A stretch of 64,000 bases of DNA, taken from Streptomyces sp. NBC_00341 (GTDB taxonomy: Bacteria > Actinomycetota > Actinomycetes > Streptomycetales > Streptomycetaceae). Shown here in pieces: positions 34,527 to 42,437 of this stretch. Positions within the stretch are counted from its first letter, which is position 1; each line of letters starts with the position of its first letter. Under the pieces are notes generated by a model, which saw nothing but the letters and a program-made list of their open reading frames with translations, ran no database searches and was not told the origin of the DNA. The DNA lies in contig NZ_CP108002.1 of assembly GCF_041435055.1 (NCBI RefSeq), positions 372,001 through 436,000 on the forward strand, in the 5' to 3' direction. The translations under genes were made by a program, and so were the position numbers.

Positions 34527-35513
34527 TCAGGGGCGGGCGGCGAGTTCGGCCAGGGCGTCGACGGCCAGCCGGCGGGCCAGGGTGACCTTGAACGCGTTGT
34601 CGCGCAGCGGGCGGGCCGCGGCGAGTTCGGCGTCCACCGCGGCTTCGTAGGTCCCGTCGGTGGCGGGTGCGCCGCGGAGGATCTCCTCGGCGGCGCGGGC
34701 CCGCCAGGGGCGGTGTGCGAGGCCTCCGAAGGCGAGGGCCGCGTGTTCGCTCCGGCCGTCGCGGACATGCAGGACGACGGCGACGGAGGCCAGGGCGAAG
34801 GCGAACGATGCGCGGTCGCGGGCCTTGCGGTAGAGCGAGACCGTGCCGTCGGGCAGCGGCGGCAGAAGGACCTCGGTGATGAGTTCGTCCGGCCGGATCA
34901 CGGTGTCGGTGGCCGGGTCGTCCCCGGGCAGCCGGTGGAAGTCGGTGGCGGACACGGTCCGTTCGCCGTCCGGTCCGTGCAGCACGACCGTCGCGTCGAG
35001 GGCGGCGAGGGCGACCGCCATGTCCGAGGGGTGGGTGGCGACGCACGCGGTGGAGTGGCCGAGGACGGCGAGGTCGCGGTGAGCTCCCTCGCGGGCCGGG
35101 CAGCCGCTGCCGGGCTCGCGTTTGTTGCAGGGCTTGGAGGTGTCCTGGAAGTACGGGCAGCGGGTGCGCTGAAGAAGGTTGCCGCCGGTGGTGGCGGTGT
35201 TGCGCAGCTGCCCGGAGGCGCCGGCGAGCAGCGCCTGCGAGAGGGCGGGATAGCGGGTGCGTACCGCGGGATGGGCGGCCAGGTCGCTGTTGCGTACCGT
35301 CCCGCCGATGCGCAGCGCGCCGTCGGCGGATTCCGTGACCCGGTCGAGCGGGAGCCGGCTGACGTCGATGAGCAGGCCGGGGGTCTCGACGCCCAGCTTC
35401 ATCAGGTCGACGAGGTTGGTGCCGCCGCCCAGGAAGCGGGCTCCGGGATGGGCCGCGCTCTCCCGGACCGCCTCGGCGACGGATCCGGCGCGCAGATAGC
35501 CGAAGGGTTTCAC
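34527..35513 (-). CDS. Molybdenum hydroxylase, FAD-binding subunit
   Basis: This 328-residue subunit has the FAD-binding loops FLGGGTNLVDLMKLGVETP near residue 28 and ASGQLRNTATTGGNLLQRTR near 102. The latter is followed by a Cys-rich insert (CPYFQDTSKPCNKREPGSGC) seen in the YagS/PaoB subgroup, which carries an extra 4Fe-4S cluster in aldehyde oxidoreductases. That points to a PaoABC-like periplasmic-type aldehyde oxidoreductase rather than a classical xanthine dehydrogenase. GTG 35513 overlaps the stop of the 2Fe-2S gene by four bases (GTGA). Confidence 0.9.
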   Translation of the reverse strand: MKPFGYLRAGSVAEAVRESAAHPGARFLGGGTNLVDLMKLGVETPGLLIDVSRLPLDRVTESADGALRIGGTVRNSDLAAHPAVRTRYPALSQALLAGASGQLRNTATTGGNLLQRTRCPYFQDTSKPCNKREPGSGCPAREGAHRDLAVLGHSTACVATHPSDMAVALAALDATVVLHGPDGERTVSATDFHRLPGDDPATDTVIRPDELITEVLLPPLPDGTVSLYRKARDRASFAFALASVAVVLHVRDGRSEHAALAFGGLAHRPWRARAAEEILRGAPATDGTYEAAVDAELAAARPLRDNAFKVTLARRLAVDALAELAARP

Positions 35514-36151
35514 GGTGCCACGTCCCCGATCGCCTCGACGATGTGCGGGTAAGCGCCGCACCGGCACAGGTTGCCGCTCATCCGCTCGCGGATCTCGGCG
35601 TCGTCCAGCCGCGCCGGAGCGGTGAGGGGCGCGTCGTGCCCGGTCGCGTGGGAGGGGAAGCCCTCGGCCGCCTCGCCCAGCACTCCGACGGCCGAACAGA
35701 TCTGGCCGGGCGTGCAGTAGCCGCACTGGAGCGCGTCACGGTCCAGGAAGGCCTCCTGGAGGGGGTGCAGCCGGTCGCCGTCGGCCAGTCCCTCGATCGT
35801 GGTGATGCGGGCGCCGTCGTACGCGACGGCCAGGAGCAGGCAGCTGTTCGCCCGCCGGCCGTCCACCAGGACGGTGCACGCGCCGCACTGGCCGTGATCG
35901 CAGCCCTTCTTCGCGCCGGTCAGGCCCAGGTGGTGACGGAGCGTGTCCAGGACGGTGGTGCGGTGGTCGAGCGTCAGGGTCCGCTCTGTTCCGTTGACGT
36001 TCAGGGTCAGTGCGGAGCGGCCGGCGGTCGCCCGCGGGTCTCCTGCTCCGTCCTCCCGCCGGATGGTGGGATCCACGTGCCACAGCCCTTCGTTCGGGGT
36101 CGGTTCTCGGTGTCCTGCCGAGCCACGTCGCTTCGGCTCGCTCCAGCTCAT
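35510..36151 (-). CDS. Molybdenum hydroxylase, 2Fe-2S subunit
   Basis: This 213-residue electron-transfer subunit has a plant-type 2Fe-2S domain (KKGCDHGQCGACTVLVDGRR, then NSCLLLAV, near residue 85). A four-helix second cluster domain follows (DALQCGYCTPGQICSAVG near 145 and RMSGNLCRCGAYPHIVEAI near 190). The first ~45 residues are not conserved, and a GTG in that stretch may be the true start. No twin-Arg signal is seen, unlike E. coli PaoA, so the complex is probably cytoplasmic. First gene of the operon. Confidence 0.92.
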   Translation of the reverse strand: MSWSEPKRRGSAGHREPTPNEGLWHVDPTIRREDGAGDPRATAGRSALTLNVNGTERTLTLDHRTTVLDTLRHHLGLTGAKKGCDHGQCGACTVLVDGRRANSCLLLAVAYDGARITTIEGLADGDRLHPLQEAFLDRDALQCGYCTPGQICSAVGVLGEAAEGFPSHATGHDAPLTAPARLDDAEIRERMSGNLCRCGAYPHIVEAIGDVAP

Positions 36152-36167
36152 GCCGCGTCACGCCGCT

Positions 36168-36572
36168 TCACGGAGTCGCGGCCTGTTTGTCCGCCAGCCG
36201 CAGCCGCACTTCCTCCTCCTGGTCGCCGGAGACGGTGCCCACGACCCGGACCGTGAAGGCTCCCGCCAGGCTGTGCCTGAGCCGTTCGACCGCCCAGTAG
36301 CCGCCCTGGGCGTCGACCGTGACGGTCTCGCCGAGCCGTACGGTCCCGGAGACGACGCGTTCCTCGGTGACGTCGACGGTCGCGGCCCAGGCGGTGGGCC
36401 GCTTGCCCGTGACGTCCTGCGGCACGTCGACCGAGGCCCGGTCGGTGGCGAACGCGGCCCGCAGCACGTCGAAGACCGTGCCGGCGTCGTCCTTCGCGCA
36501 CCCGCTGAGGACGACCGACACCTCTCCGCCCTGCTGGTTCTCCTCCGTCTGTGCTTCCCCTGTGCTGTTCAC
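36168..36572 (-). CDS. Hypothetical protein
   Basis: This 134-residue protein starts at GTG 36572, behind AGGAAGGAACC. The N-terminus is Gln/Glu-rich (TGEAQTEENQQGGEVSVVLS). The body alternates like a beta-rich domain: GTVFDVLRAAFATDRAS, then GTVRLGETVTVDAQGGYWAVE and GAFTVRVVGTVSGDQEEEVR. No family, signal or membrane segment recognised. It precedes the 2Fe-2S gene by 16 bases and may be in the same transcript; a link to the hydroxylase is untested. Confidence 0.6.
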   Translation of the reverse strand: MNSTGEAQTEENQQGGEVSVVLSGCAKDDAGTVFDVLRAAFATDRASVDVPQDVTGKRPTAWAATVDVTEERVVSGTVRLGETVTVDAQGGYWAVERLRHSLAGAFTVRVVGTVSGDQEEEVRLRLADKQAATP

Positions 36573-36737
36573 CGCGGTTCCTTCCTGAGGGTGTACCTCC
36601 AGGCTCTCCCCGCGGCCGGGTGTCTGCGAGGCGAGCGGCCCCGCCGCCGTATCGACGGGGGCCGTGAAACGGATCGTACGAATCGAAACGCTTTTTACTC
36701 CTGTATCCACTTAAAACATGAATTCGACCTTCGCACC

Positions 36738-36762
36738 GAATGATGGCCCGGTCCCGGGGTAT
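36738..36762 (+). promoter_or_regulatory. SigB-type promoter
   Basis: GAAT (36738-36741), a 15-base spacer and GGGTAT (36757-36762) fit the Streptomyces sigma-B consensus GNNT-N14-16-GGGTAY exactly. The downstream ATG at 36772 is only nine bases after the -10, so the message would be leaderless. Confidence 0.65.
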
Positions 36763-36771
36763 CCCGCATGC

Positions 36772-37104
36772 ATGGACGTATCGAATGGAGCCCTGAATTC
36801 ACTGGCCCTCACCCTTGCGGACGGGCGGGGAGCGACCGGGGTGGTGATGGCCGTTGTAGGAGTGGTCCTGGTGGCTCTGCTGATCGGTGCCGTGTGGCTG
36901 GGCAAGCGGCGGCGCGCCCAGGAACCACCTCCGCCCCGGCCCGAGGAGCAGCCGGTGGCGCCGGACCACCGCACCCACGTCGAGGAGCCCGACGTCCACG
37001 CCGACGACAGCTTCCCGGCCGACGGCCACGGGCTCTCGCCGTACGAGCTCGGTGAGCACCAGGACGGGACGGTCCGCCGGGAGAACGACGAGAAGCGCGA
37101 CTGA
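36772..37104 (+). CDS. DUF6479-type single-pass membrane protein
   Basis: The 110-residue protein has one membrane helix (VVMAVVGVVLVALLIGAVWL, residues ~23-43), then KRRRAQEPPPPRPEEQP and an acidic cytosolic tail with the family phrase HGLSPYELGEHQ. This is the DUF6479 layout, known from Streptomyces but with no assigned role. ATG 36772 is chosen because a perfect SigB-type promoter ends nine bases upstream; an ATG at 36718 would precede that promoter. Likely induced by osmotic or other SigB stress. Confidence 0.75.
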   Translation: MDVSNGALNSLALTLADGRGATGVVMAVVGVVLVALLIGAVWLGKRRRAQEPPPPRPEEQPVAPDHRTHVEEPDVHADDSFPADGHGLSPYELGEHQDGTVRRENDEKRD

Positions 37105-37238
37105 GACGAGAAGCGCCGGCGACCGGTCCACCGCCGCGCGTGTTGCGGGAGCGGGCAGCCGCGGTGAGGCTGGGTGAGGGCCCGCAGGCCATCGGCACAT
37201 ATACATGTCTGCCGCACACCCATGAAGGCAGTAGGACC

Positions 37239-38066
37239 ATGACCGCAAGCAGCTCTGGCACGGCATCCGCTCCCGCGCCTCTGACCGGGCCCGCGGCACC
37301 GTGCTGGGTCAACCTCATGACCCGGGATCTGGAGTCGGCCCAGGAGTTCTACGGCCCGGTGATGGGCTGGACCTTCCGGCCGGGCAAGCTCGGCCAGGAG
37401 TTCTCGGTGGCCCGCCGCGGGGATGTACCCGTCGCCGGTATCGGCGCGGTGGCGACCACGTTCCGCGTCGCGGTGGCGTGGACGCCCTACTTCGCCGTCG
37501 GGGACGCCGATGTGGCCGCTTCCCGGATCCGTGAGCGCAGCGGCACGGTGGCGGTGGGCCCGCTGGCCCTGGGCAAGGGGCGCGGCGCGCTGGCCGCCGA
37601 CCGCGAGGGGGCGGGGTTCGGCATCTGGGAGCGGACGGAGCCCGCTACCTCGCCGCCCGCGCCGGACGGCCATTCGCACGCCTGGCTGCGGCTGCACACC
37701 AGGAGCGCCTTCGACGCCGCGATCTTCTACGGCGAGGTACTGGACTGGGCGAGCGGACAGCCCGGCTCCTGCGAGGTGTCGTACGCGAAGGACGAGGTGA
37801 TCGTCACGTGCGGCGGGCGTCAGCTGGCCCGGATCAGCTCGGGGGCGGTCGAGGCGGCCCCCGATCCGCTGGTCCGGCCGCACTGGCAGGTCAACTTTCC
37901 GGTCCCCGACGTGTCCGCCGCCGTCGCGGCGGCGCGCGAGCACGGCGGATCGCTCGTCGAGGAGCTGTCGCGACCCGCCGCCCGGGAGGCGACGCTGCTC
38001 GACCCGGACGGCGGACTCTTCACCCTCACGGAGGTCCACAACCCCGGCACGGCCGCTCCGGCGTGA
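37239..38066 (+). CDS. VOC superfamily protein, two-domain
   Basis: This 275-residue protein has two glyoxalase/bleomycin-resistance (VOC) folds. The first begins CWVNLMTRDLESAQEFYGPV, with GWTFRPG, near residue 22. The second begins HAWLRLHTRSAFDAAIFYGE near 145 and ends EATLLDPDGGLFTLTEV. The domain pair forms one metal or ligand site in relatives. Function (dioxygenase, thiol transferase or binding) is not predictable. ATG 37239 lacks a strong ribosome site. The next gene is also VOC, but 141 bases away. Confidence 0.8.
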   Translation: MTASSSGTASAPAPLTGPAAPCWVNLMTRDLESAQEFYGPVMGWTFRPGKLGQEFSVARRGDVPVAGIGAVATTFRVAVAWTPYFAVGDADVAASRIRERSGTVAVGPLALGKGRGALAADREGAGFGIWERTEPATSPPAPDGHSHAWLRLHTRSAFDAAIFYGEVLDWASGQPGSCEVSYAKDEVIVTCGGRQLARISSGAVEAAPDPLVRPHWQVNFPVPDVSAAVAAAREHGGSLVEELSRPAAREATLLDPDGGLFTLTEVHNPGTAAPA

Positions 38067-38207
38067 CGGGCCGGGCGTGATCACAGCCGGTGGGCCTCGT
38101 CGGGAGACCTCGAAGGCCCTAGGATCCTGGGTACGGCATCGCGCGTCGGTCACCGGCCGGGTGAGGCGTGGAGGTGCCCGTGAGATGCCCGTTGGAGGCA
38201 TTCCACA

Positions 38208-38597
38208 GTGTCAGTCGAGTTGAATCACACCATCGTTCACGCCCGGGACAACCGGGAATCAGCAGAGTTCCTGGCCGGCATCCTGGGGCTGGAGATCGGC
38301 CAGGAGTGGGGGCCGTTCATCCCGCTCACCACGGCCAACGGGGTCACCCTGGATTTCGCGGCCATTCCCGCCGAATCGATCACTCCCCAGCACTACGCCT
38401 TCCTCGTGTCGGAGGCGGAGTTCGATACGGCGTACGCCCGCATCCAGGAGCTCGGGGCCCCGTACTACGCGGATCCGCACGGTAAGCACCCGGGCGAGAT
38501 CAACCACAACGACGGCGGCCGTGGCATCTACTTCACCGATCCCGCCGGGCACGGGATGGAGATCATCACCCGTCCGTACGGGGGCTACGGGTCCTGA
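38208..38597 (+). CDS. VOC superfamily protein, single domain
   Basis: This 129-residue protein has one VOC fold: LNHTIVHARDNRESAEFLAG (His metal ligand near residue 7), ILGLEIGQEWGPF, then YAFLVSEAEFDTAYARIQEL and GGRGIYFTDPAGHGMEIITR, the last Glu typical of the metal site. GTG start at 38208. A strong hairpin (38617-38657) ends the transcript. Substrate unknown. Confidence 0.85.
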   Translation: MSVELNHTIVHARDNRESAEFLAGILGLEIGQEWGPFIPLTTANGVTLDFAAIPAESITPQHYAFLVSEAEFDTAYARIQELGAPYYADPHGKHPGEINHNDGGRGIYFTDPAGHGMEIITRPYGGYGS

Positions 38598-38616
38598 CGG
38601 CTGGCGCGTGTCCCAG

Positions 38617-38657
38617 GGGCCCGGCCGGACCCGCCGCACGCGGGTCCGGCCGGGCCC
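38617..38657. terminator. Strong bidirectional terminator
   Basis: GGGCCCGGCCGGACCCGC (38617-38634) and GCGGGTCCGGCCGGGCCC (38640-38657) are a perfect 18-base stem with a 5-base loop between two convergent genes. Confidence 0.85.
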
Positions 38658-38667
38658 TTCGCCGTAC

Positions 38668-39159
38668 TCAGGCGACCGGGAGCAGCAGTTCCGGCCGGTC
38701 CCACATCACGGCGGGCGGAGCGGCTCGCTCGGTGCCGGTGCGCAGGGCCCCCACGCTCAGGTAGAAGCCCTCGGCCGGCGGGTGCGAGACGATGCGGACG
38801 CCGGTGAGCCCGGCCTGCCGCGCCTCGTGCAGCAGGTGACCGGCGAGCAGCCGGCCGATGCCGCCTCCCTGTGCGTCGTCGGCGACGAACATGAGGTCGA
38901 GCTCGGGCGGATCCAGGATGAGGGAGTAGAAGCCGAGCAGCCGCCCGGTGGCCTCCTCGACGGCCACGAAGACCCTGTGCGTCTCGATGTAGTCGGGGCC
39001 CACCCGGTATCCGGCGACCATCGGGGCGTACGGGCCCTCGTAGGCCCGCGAGGCCTGGACCAGTCGGGTCAGCCGCCTCGCGTCCCGGGCGACCGCCCGC
39101 CTGATCCGTACGCCTTCACGGGGCGTCGGGCGCCCCGTCTGCGTAACACTTGATCTCAT
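38668..39159 (-). CDS. GNAT N-acetyltransferase
   Basis: This 163-residue protein has a GNAT fold: IRRAVARDARRLTRLV at the N-terminus, then GFYSLILDPPELDLMFVADD and the acetyl-CoA loop AQGGGIGRLLAGHLLHEARQ near residue 100. The SHPPAEGFYLSVGA end is common in this group. A TAATAC -10-like box (39167-39172 on the minus strand) is seven bases before ATG 39159, indicating a leaderless message and favouring this start over 39177. Acceptor unknown. Confidence 0.8.
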   Translation of the reverse strand: MRSSVTQTGRPTPREGVRIRRAVARDARRLTRLVQASRAYEGPYAPMVAGYRVGPDYIETHRVFVAVEEATGRLLGFYSLILDPPELDLMFVADDAQGGGIGRLLAGHLLHEARQAGLTGVRIVSHPPAEGFYLSVGALRTGTERAAPPAVMWDRPELLLPVA

Positions 39160-39216
39160 GCGTCGAGTATTACGCATCCGGGGTGCGGGACCGTCGGTGG
39201 CCCGACTGCCGCAGGC

Positions 39217-39621
39217 TCAGGAGGAGTCGCGCGCCGCGCGCCACTCCCCGGCCAGGGCTTCGACGTCGAACGGCTTGAGGTTCAGGAGCGGTCCCGGCGG
39301 CGGCCGTCTGATGGCCTCGGTGATCTTCTCGTTCACCTCGGTCAGCATCCGCCGCACCTCGGCCTCCGTCCGGACCCCGGGCAGCGCCGCGAGGACGTCC
39401 TCCGCCTCCTTGCGCAGGGCCAGCGTCGGCGGCAGCACGGACACGCCCTCGCGCTGCATCTTCGCCTTGATCCACCACGTCTCGTCGTACGGGCGGTCGA
39501 GACCGTCGAGCGGTTTGCCGAATCCCGGCAGCTGGGAGAAGTCGCCGCGCTGTTCGGATTCGCGGATCTGTTTGTCGACCCAGGACTCGAAGCTGATGCC
39601 CGTCGGTTTGCGTTCGGTCAC
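39217..39621 (-). CDS. DUF1992 domain protein (DnaJ-C28-like)
   Basis: The 134-residue protein is a full-length DUF1992 domain: SFESWVDKQIRESEQRGDFS, then LPGFGKPLDGLDRPYDETWW and LPPTLALRKEAEDVLAALPG. The N-terminal SWVDKQI...GDF...LPGFGKPL phrase is diagnostic. Relatives include the conserved part of eukaryotic DNAJC28; no biochemical role is settled. Single gene with no close partner. Confidence 0.85.
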   Translation of the reverse strand: MTERKPTGISFESWVDKQIRESEQRGDFSQLPGFGKPLDGLDRPYDETWWIKAKMQREGVSVLPPTLALRKEAEDVLAALPGVRTEAEVRRMLTEVNEKITEAIRRPPPGPLLNLKPFDVEALAGEWRAARDSS

Positions 39622-39751
39622 CGTGACGCCCCTCCCGGAGAATTCCTGATGGCCCCTTCACGATACCGAGGAGCAGCGGGCGAACCCGCGCCGGGAGGCG
39701 TCGCGAAGCGTTCGCACCACCGTCTTCCGGCGAGCAACTCGCCGTTTCCGT

Positions 39752-39775
39752 GCATGAATCCGTGCGGCGGGGTAC
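39752..39775 (+). promoter_or_regulatory. SigB-type promoter
   Basis: GCAT (39752-39755), 14 bases and GGGTAC (39770-39775) fit GNNT-N14-16-GGGTAY. The gene start is 57 bases downstream at 39832. Confidence 0.6.
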
Positions 39776-39831
39776 ACGAGCGGCACGCCCGGACGGACTC
39801 TCGTCCGGGCACGGACCGAAAGGAATGGGGC

Positions 39832-40407
39832 ATGACCACTGTCGTGATCATCGTCGCGGTCGTCCTGGTGGTGGCCGCCGGACTCTTCTTCGCCTTCGGC
39901 CGGCAGCCGGGCGGGCGTGGTCTGCAGCGCCGCTTCGGACCGGAGTACGACCGGACCGTCGCCCGTCACGACGGCGACGCCAAGGCCGCCGAACACGAGC
40001 TGAGCGAGCGGTTGAAGCGTCACCGTTCGCTCGACGAACGCCCGCTGTCGCCGGAGGACCGTGCGCGGTACGCCGAGCGCTGGACCCGGATACAGGGCGG
40101 GTTCGTCGATGCGCCGCAGCAGGCCGTCGCCGAGGCCGACGCCCTCCTCGCGGAGCTGGCCCGGGACACGGGATTCCCTGACGGCAGCGACTTCGAGGAG
40201 CAGACCGCGGCCCTCTCCGTCCACCACGCCGAGCACCTCAACGGCTACCGCCGGGTGCACGCCGTCCAGCGGGGCGAGGGCAGCACGGAGGAGATGCGCG
40301 AAGCCATGATCGAGGCCCGTGGACTCTTCGACGTCCTGGTCTCCAACGGCAACGGGGCCCCGGTCCGCCAGGACCACCACCATGCGGAAGGAAGTGGCAC
40401 AGCATGA
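39832..40407 (+). CDS. Membrane-anchored hypothetical protein
   Basis: This 191-residue protein has one N-terminal membrane helix (VVIIVAVVLVVAAGLFFAF) and a cytosolic helical domain: LQRRFGPEYDRTVARHDGDA, then ELSERLKRHRSLDERPLSPE, RYAERWTRIQGGFVDAPQQA and SVHHAEHLNGYRRVHAVQRG. I know similar actinomycete proteins only as uncharacterised. A SigB-consensus promoter lies upstream and the next gene overlaps its stop (ATGA), so it is the first of a two-gene stress-type operon. Confidence 0.7.
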   Translation: MTTVVIIVAVVLVVAAGLFFAFGRQPGGRGLQRRFGPEYDRTVARHDGDAKAAEHELSERLKRHRSLDERPLSPEDRARYAERWTRIQGGFVDAPQQAVAEADALLAELARDTGFPDGSDFEEQTAALSVHHAEHLNGYRRVHAVQRGEGSTEEMREAMIEARGLFDVLVSNGNGAPVRQDHHHAEGSGTA

Positions 40408-40925
40408 CGTACGACACCGAACGCACCCCCCGGATCCCCACCGAATCGCCCACAGCCGGCGAGCAGTCTGCGGTCCCTGCCGAGCAGTCTCCAGTCACCG
40501 TCGAGCAGCCTCCGGTTACCACCGAGCAGCCTCGGGCAGGTGCCGGCCGGGCAACCGAGCAGTCCCCCCGGGCTGCCGGACAGCCCCCTGCGGCCTCCCC
40601 CACAGCTTCCTCCACGGCCTCCTCCCCGGCCGGCGAACCCGCCTCCGCGGCCGACCGCCCGCTCTTTCGTGAGGCTGATCAGGAGAAGCTGGCGCTGCGG
40701 CTCCAGCAAGCGGTGACCGAATTCGTCGAGAACCCCACACGTGCGGTGGAGGAGGCAGAAGGCGCCTTCGACGCGGCGGTCGACGGCCTCGCGCACGCCC
40801 TCAAGGAGCGCCGGCGCGAGATGGACGTGCAGCAGCAGGGCAGGGAGTCCGGAACCCGGACCGAGGAACTCCGGATCGTCCTGCAGCAGTACCGCGATCT
40901 CACCGAACGGCTGCTGAAGGTCTGA
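40404..40925 (+). CDS. Hypothetical protein with repetitive N-terminus
   Basis: The 173-residue protein overlaps the upstream stop codon by four bases (ATGA), so translation is coupled. Residues 15-85 are low-complexity, with repeated EQS/EQP units (GEQSAVPAEQSPVTVEQPP and similar) and Ala/Ser/Thr-rich stretches. Residues 86-173 are a compact helical domain: ADQEKLALRLQQAVTEFVEN, then AVDGLAHALKERRREMDVQQ and a C-terminal QQYRDLTERLLKV. No membrane segment. It probably works with the membrane protein encoded before it. Confidence 0.7.
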   Translation: MTYDTERTPRIPTESPTAGEQSAVPAEQSPVTVEQPPVTTEQPRAGAGRATEQSPRAAGQPPAASPTASSTASSPAGEPASAADRPLFREADQEKLALRLQQAVTEFVENPTRAVEEAEGAFDAAVDGLAHALKERRREMDVQQQGRESGTRTEELRIVLQQYRDLTERLLKV

Positions 40926-40948
40926 GACTACCGGGACAGGAACAGTCC

Positions 40949-41746
40949 TCAGGCGGGAGCCACGAGTTCGGCACGCAGGCGCCGCAGGGCCTCTTCCGGG
41001 AGGCGGAGCCCGTCGCGTACATAGCCGTCGAGACCTCCCCACCGTTCGTCCATGGCGTCCAGCGCCGTGTCGAGATAGCGGGGGCGGACCTCGATGATCG
41101 CGGAAGCGATCTCGGGGTCGCCGCCCGCGTCGAGGAAGTTCTGCACGTACGGCCGGTAGGCAACCCGCACGACCGGGTTCACCGCGAGGTACTCGATCCT
41201 CACCGTGTCCCGGGATGCGCCCAGCAGGAGCAGGAGCAGCGCCGCCGCCCAGCCCGTACGGTCCTTGCCCGCCGTGCAGTGGAAGAGGACCGGGCCGGCG
41301 GCGCTGTCGGCGACCGTGTCGACGAAGGCCCGGTACGCGGCCGCGGCGCGCGGCGAGAGCACCATCTGCCGGTACGTCTCCGCGAAGATCTCCTCGGCCC
41401 TTCCGTCGCCGAGCAGCCGCTCCGCCTCGACGGTGTCGGCGAGCAGGGCGCGGAGCCGGGCGGGCGCCACGCCCGGGTTGTCCCCGAGCACGTCCGCGAC
41501 GAACAGCCGGGCTCCGGGCGGCAGGCGGTCGGGGGCGAACGCGCGTTCGTCCGCGGTGCGCAGATCGACGACCGTGCGGATGCCGAGGGCCGCCACCGCG
41601 GCGTCGTCCGCCGGGCCGAGACCGCTGAGCTGGCCGGAGCGCAGCACCCGGCCGGGCCGGACCTGACAGCCGTACTGCAGGGCGATGCCGCCCAGGTCAC
41701 GCAGGTTGAGAACGGACACTGCCGGGACGGCCCTGACGGTTTGCAC
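40949..41746 (-). CDS. Tyrosine/serine protein phosphatase (DSP-like, LipA/PtpB type)
   Basis: This 265-residue enzyme carries the Cys-x5-Arg phosphatase loop HCTAGKDRTGWAAALLL near residue 160. The N-terminus has the group-typical NLRDLGG...GRVLRSGQLS and TVVDLRTADERAF. It resembles Mycobacterium PtpB and other triple-specificity (Tyr/Ser/Thr/lipid) phosphatases. No signal peptide. It converges on the stress operon to its left with 23 bases between. Confidence 0.88.
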   Translation of the reverse strand: MQTVRAVPAVSVLNLRDLGGIALQYGCQVRPGRVLRSGQLSGLGPADDAAVAALGIRTVVDLRTADERAFAPDRLPPGARLFVADVLGDNPGVAPARLRALLADTVEAERLLGDGRAEEIFAETYRQMVLSPRAAAAYRAFVDTVADSAAGPVLFHCTAGKDRTGWAAALLLLLLGASRDTVRIEYLAVNPVVRVAYRPYVQNFLDAGGDPEIASAIIEVRPRYLDTALDAMDERWGGLDGYVRDGLRLPEEALRRLRAELVAPA

Positions 41747-42090
41747 GATGAACTTCCTCTTTTCCCGGCACGTATCCGAATGAGGTTCGGCCTGGCCGGA
41801 TCAAAAGTCGCATGAGGTCCGGAAATCGGCAATGTAAAACGCCGGGGCTGATCGACCGGGCATACCGGTACGCATGGAGGACACGAAAGGGGCCTCCGCT
41901 CGGCCGGCCTGCGAATCCACGGGCCGCACCGGGATGAGCGGGGATTCAACGAAACGCGGAGAGCGGGTACGCGATCACGGCGGAGCTCCGTACGAATTGC
42001 ATACCCGGCGGGCTGAATGAACGTTACGGAACCACGCCTTTGGTCAATTCTCCGTCATCGCATTCACCGGCCCCCGCGGGGCGGTCGCGT
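41747..42090. other. Intergenic stretch
   Basis: No gene seen. It contains the leader of the phosphatase gene. A GGGTAC at 41965 has no matching -35 and no gene downstream on that strand. Confidence 0.4.
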
Positions 42091-42408
42091 TCATTCAGCC
42101 AGCAGTCTGTTCTTCTGGGCCGCGAACTCGGCGTCCGTGAGGACGCCCTGCTTCTTCAGCTCGCCCAGCCGCTCCAGCTGGTTGATCAGGTCGTCCGGGG
42201 CCGGCGCGGCCGCCTGCTGCCGCACCGGCGGCTCGGGAGCGGGGACGGGCTGCTGCTCCATCTCCCGTTCGGTGAACTTCTCCTGCTGGTGCTGCTGTAC
42301 CCGGCCGCTGACCGCGGAGGCGGTGCCCGCGACGACGGCCGTCCGAGCCATCGCGCCGAGCAGGCCGGGTCCGCGTCGGTTCATTCCGGGGCCTCGAAAA
42401 ATCGGCAT
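42091..42408 (-). CDS. SHOCT domain protein
   Basis: This 105-residue protein has a Gly/Arg-rich head (RGPGMNRRGPGLLGAMARTA), an Ala/Gln/Pro-rich linker and a C-terminal SHOCT domain (DDLINQLERLGELKKQGVLT, then DAEFAAQKNRLLAE), an oligomerising helical hairpin. It follows the DUF6325 gene by 29 bases; the two commonly occur together in Streptomyces. Function unknown, possibly stress- or membrane-related. Confidence 0.8.
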   Translation of the reverse strand: MPIFRGPGMNRRGPGLLGAMARTAVVAGTASAVSGRVQQHQQEKFTEREMEQQPVPAPEPPVRQQAAAPAPDDLINQLERLGELKKQGVLTDAEFAAQKNRLLAE

Positions 42409-42437
42409 GGCGTACGCCTTTCCGTGCGGGAGCGATG

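Noticed and set aside
32333..34585. 750-codon plus-strand reading frame opposite the molybdenum hydroxylase genes
   Set aside because: GC-rich shadow: low-complexity Gly/Arg/Val composition and no family motifs, whereas the minus strand encodes a clear enzyme.
38130..38140. GGGTAC upstream of the single-domain VOC gene as a SigB promoter
   Set aside because: The bases 14-16 positions upstream do not fit GNNT.
41965..41970. GGGTAC as a SigB -10 box
   Set aside because: No GNNT at the required spacing and no gene downstream on that strand.
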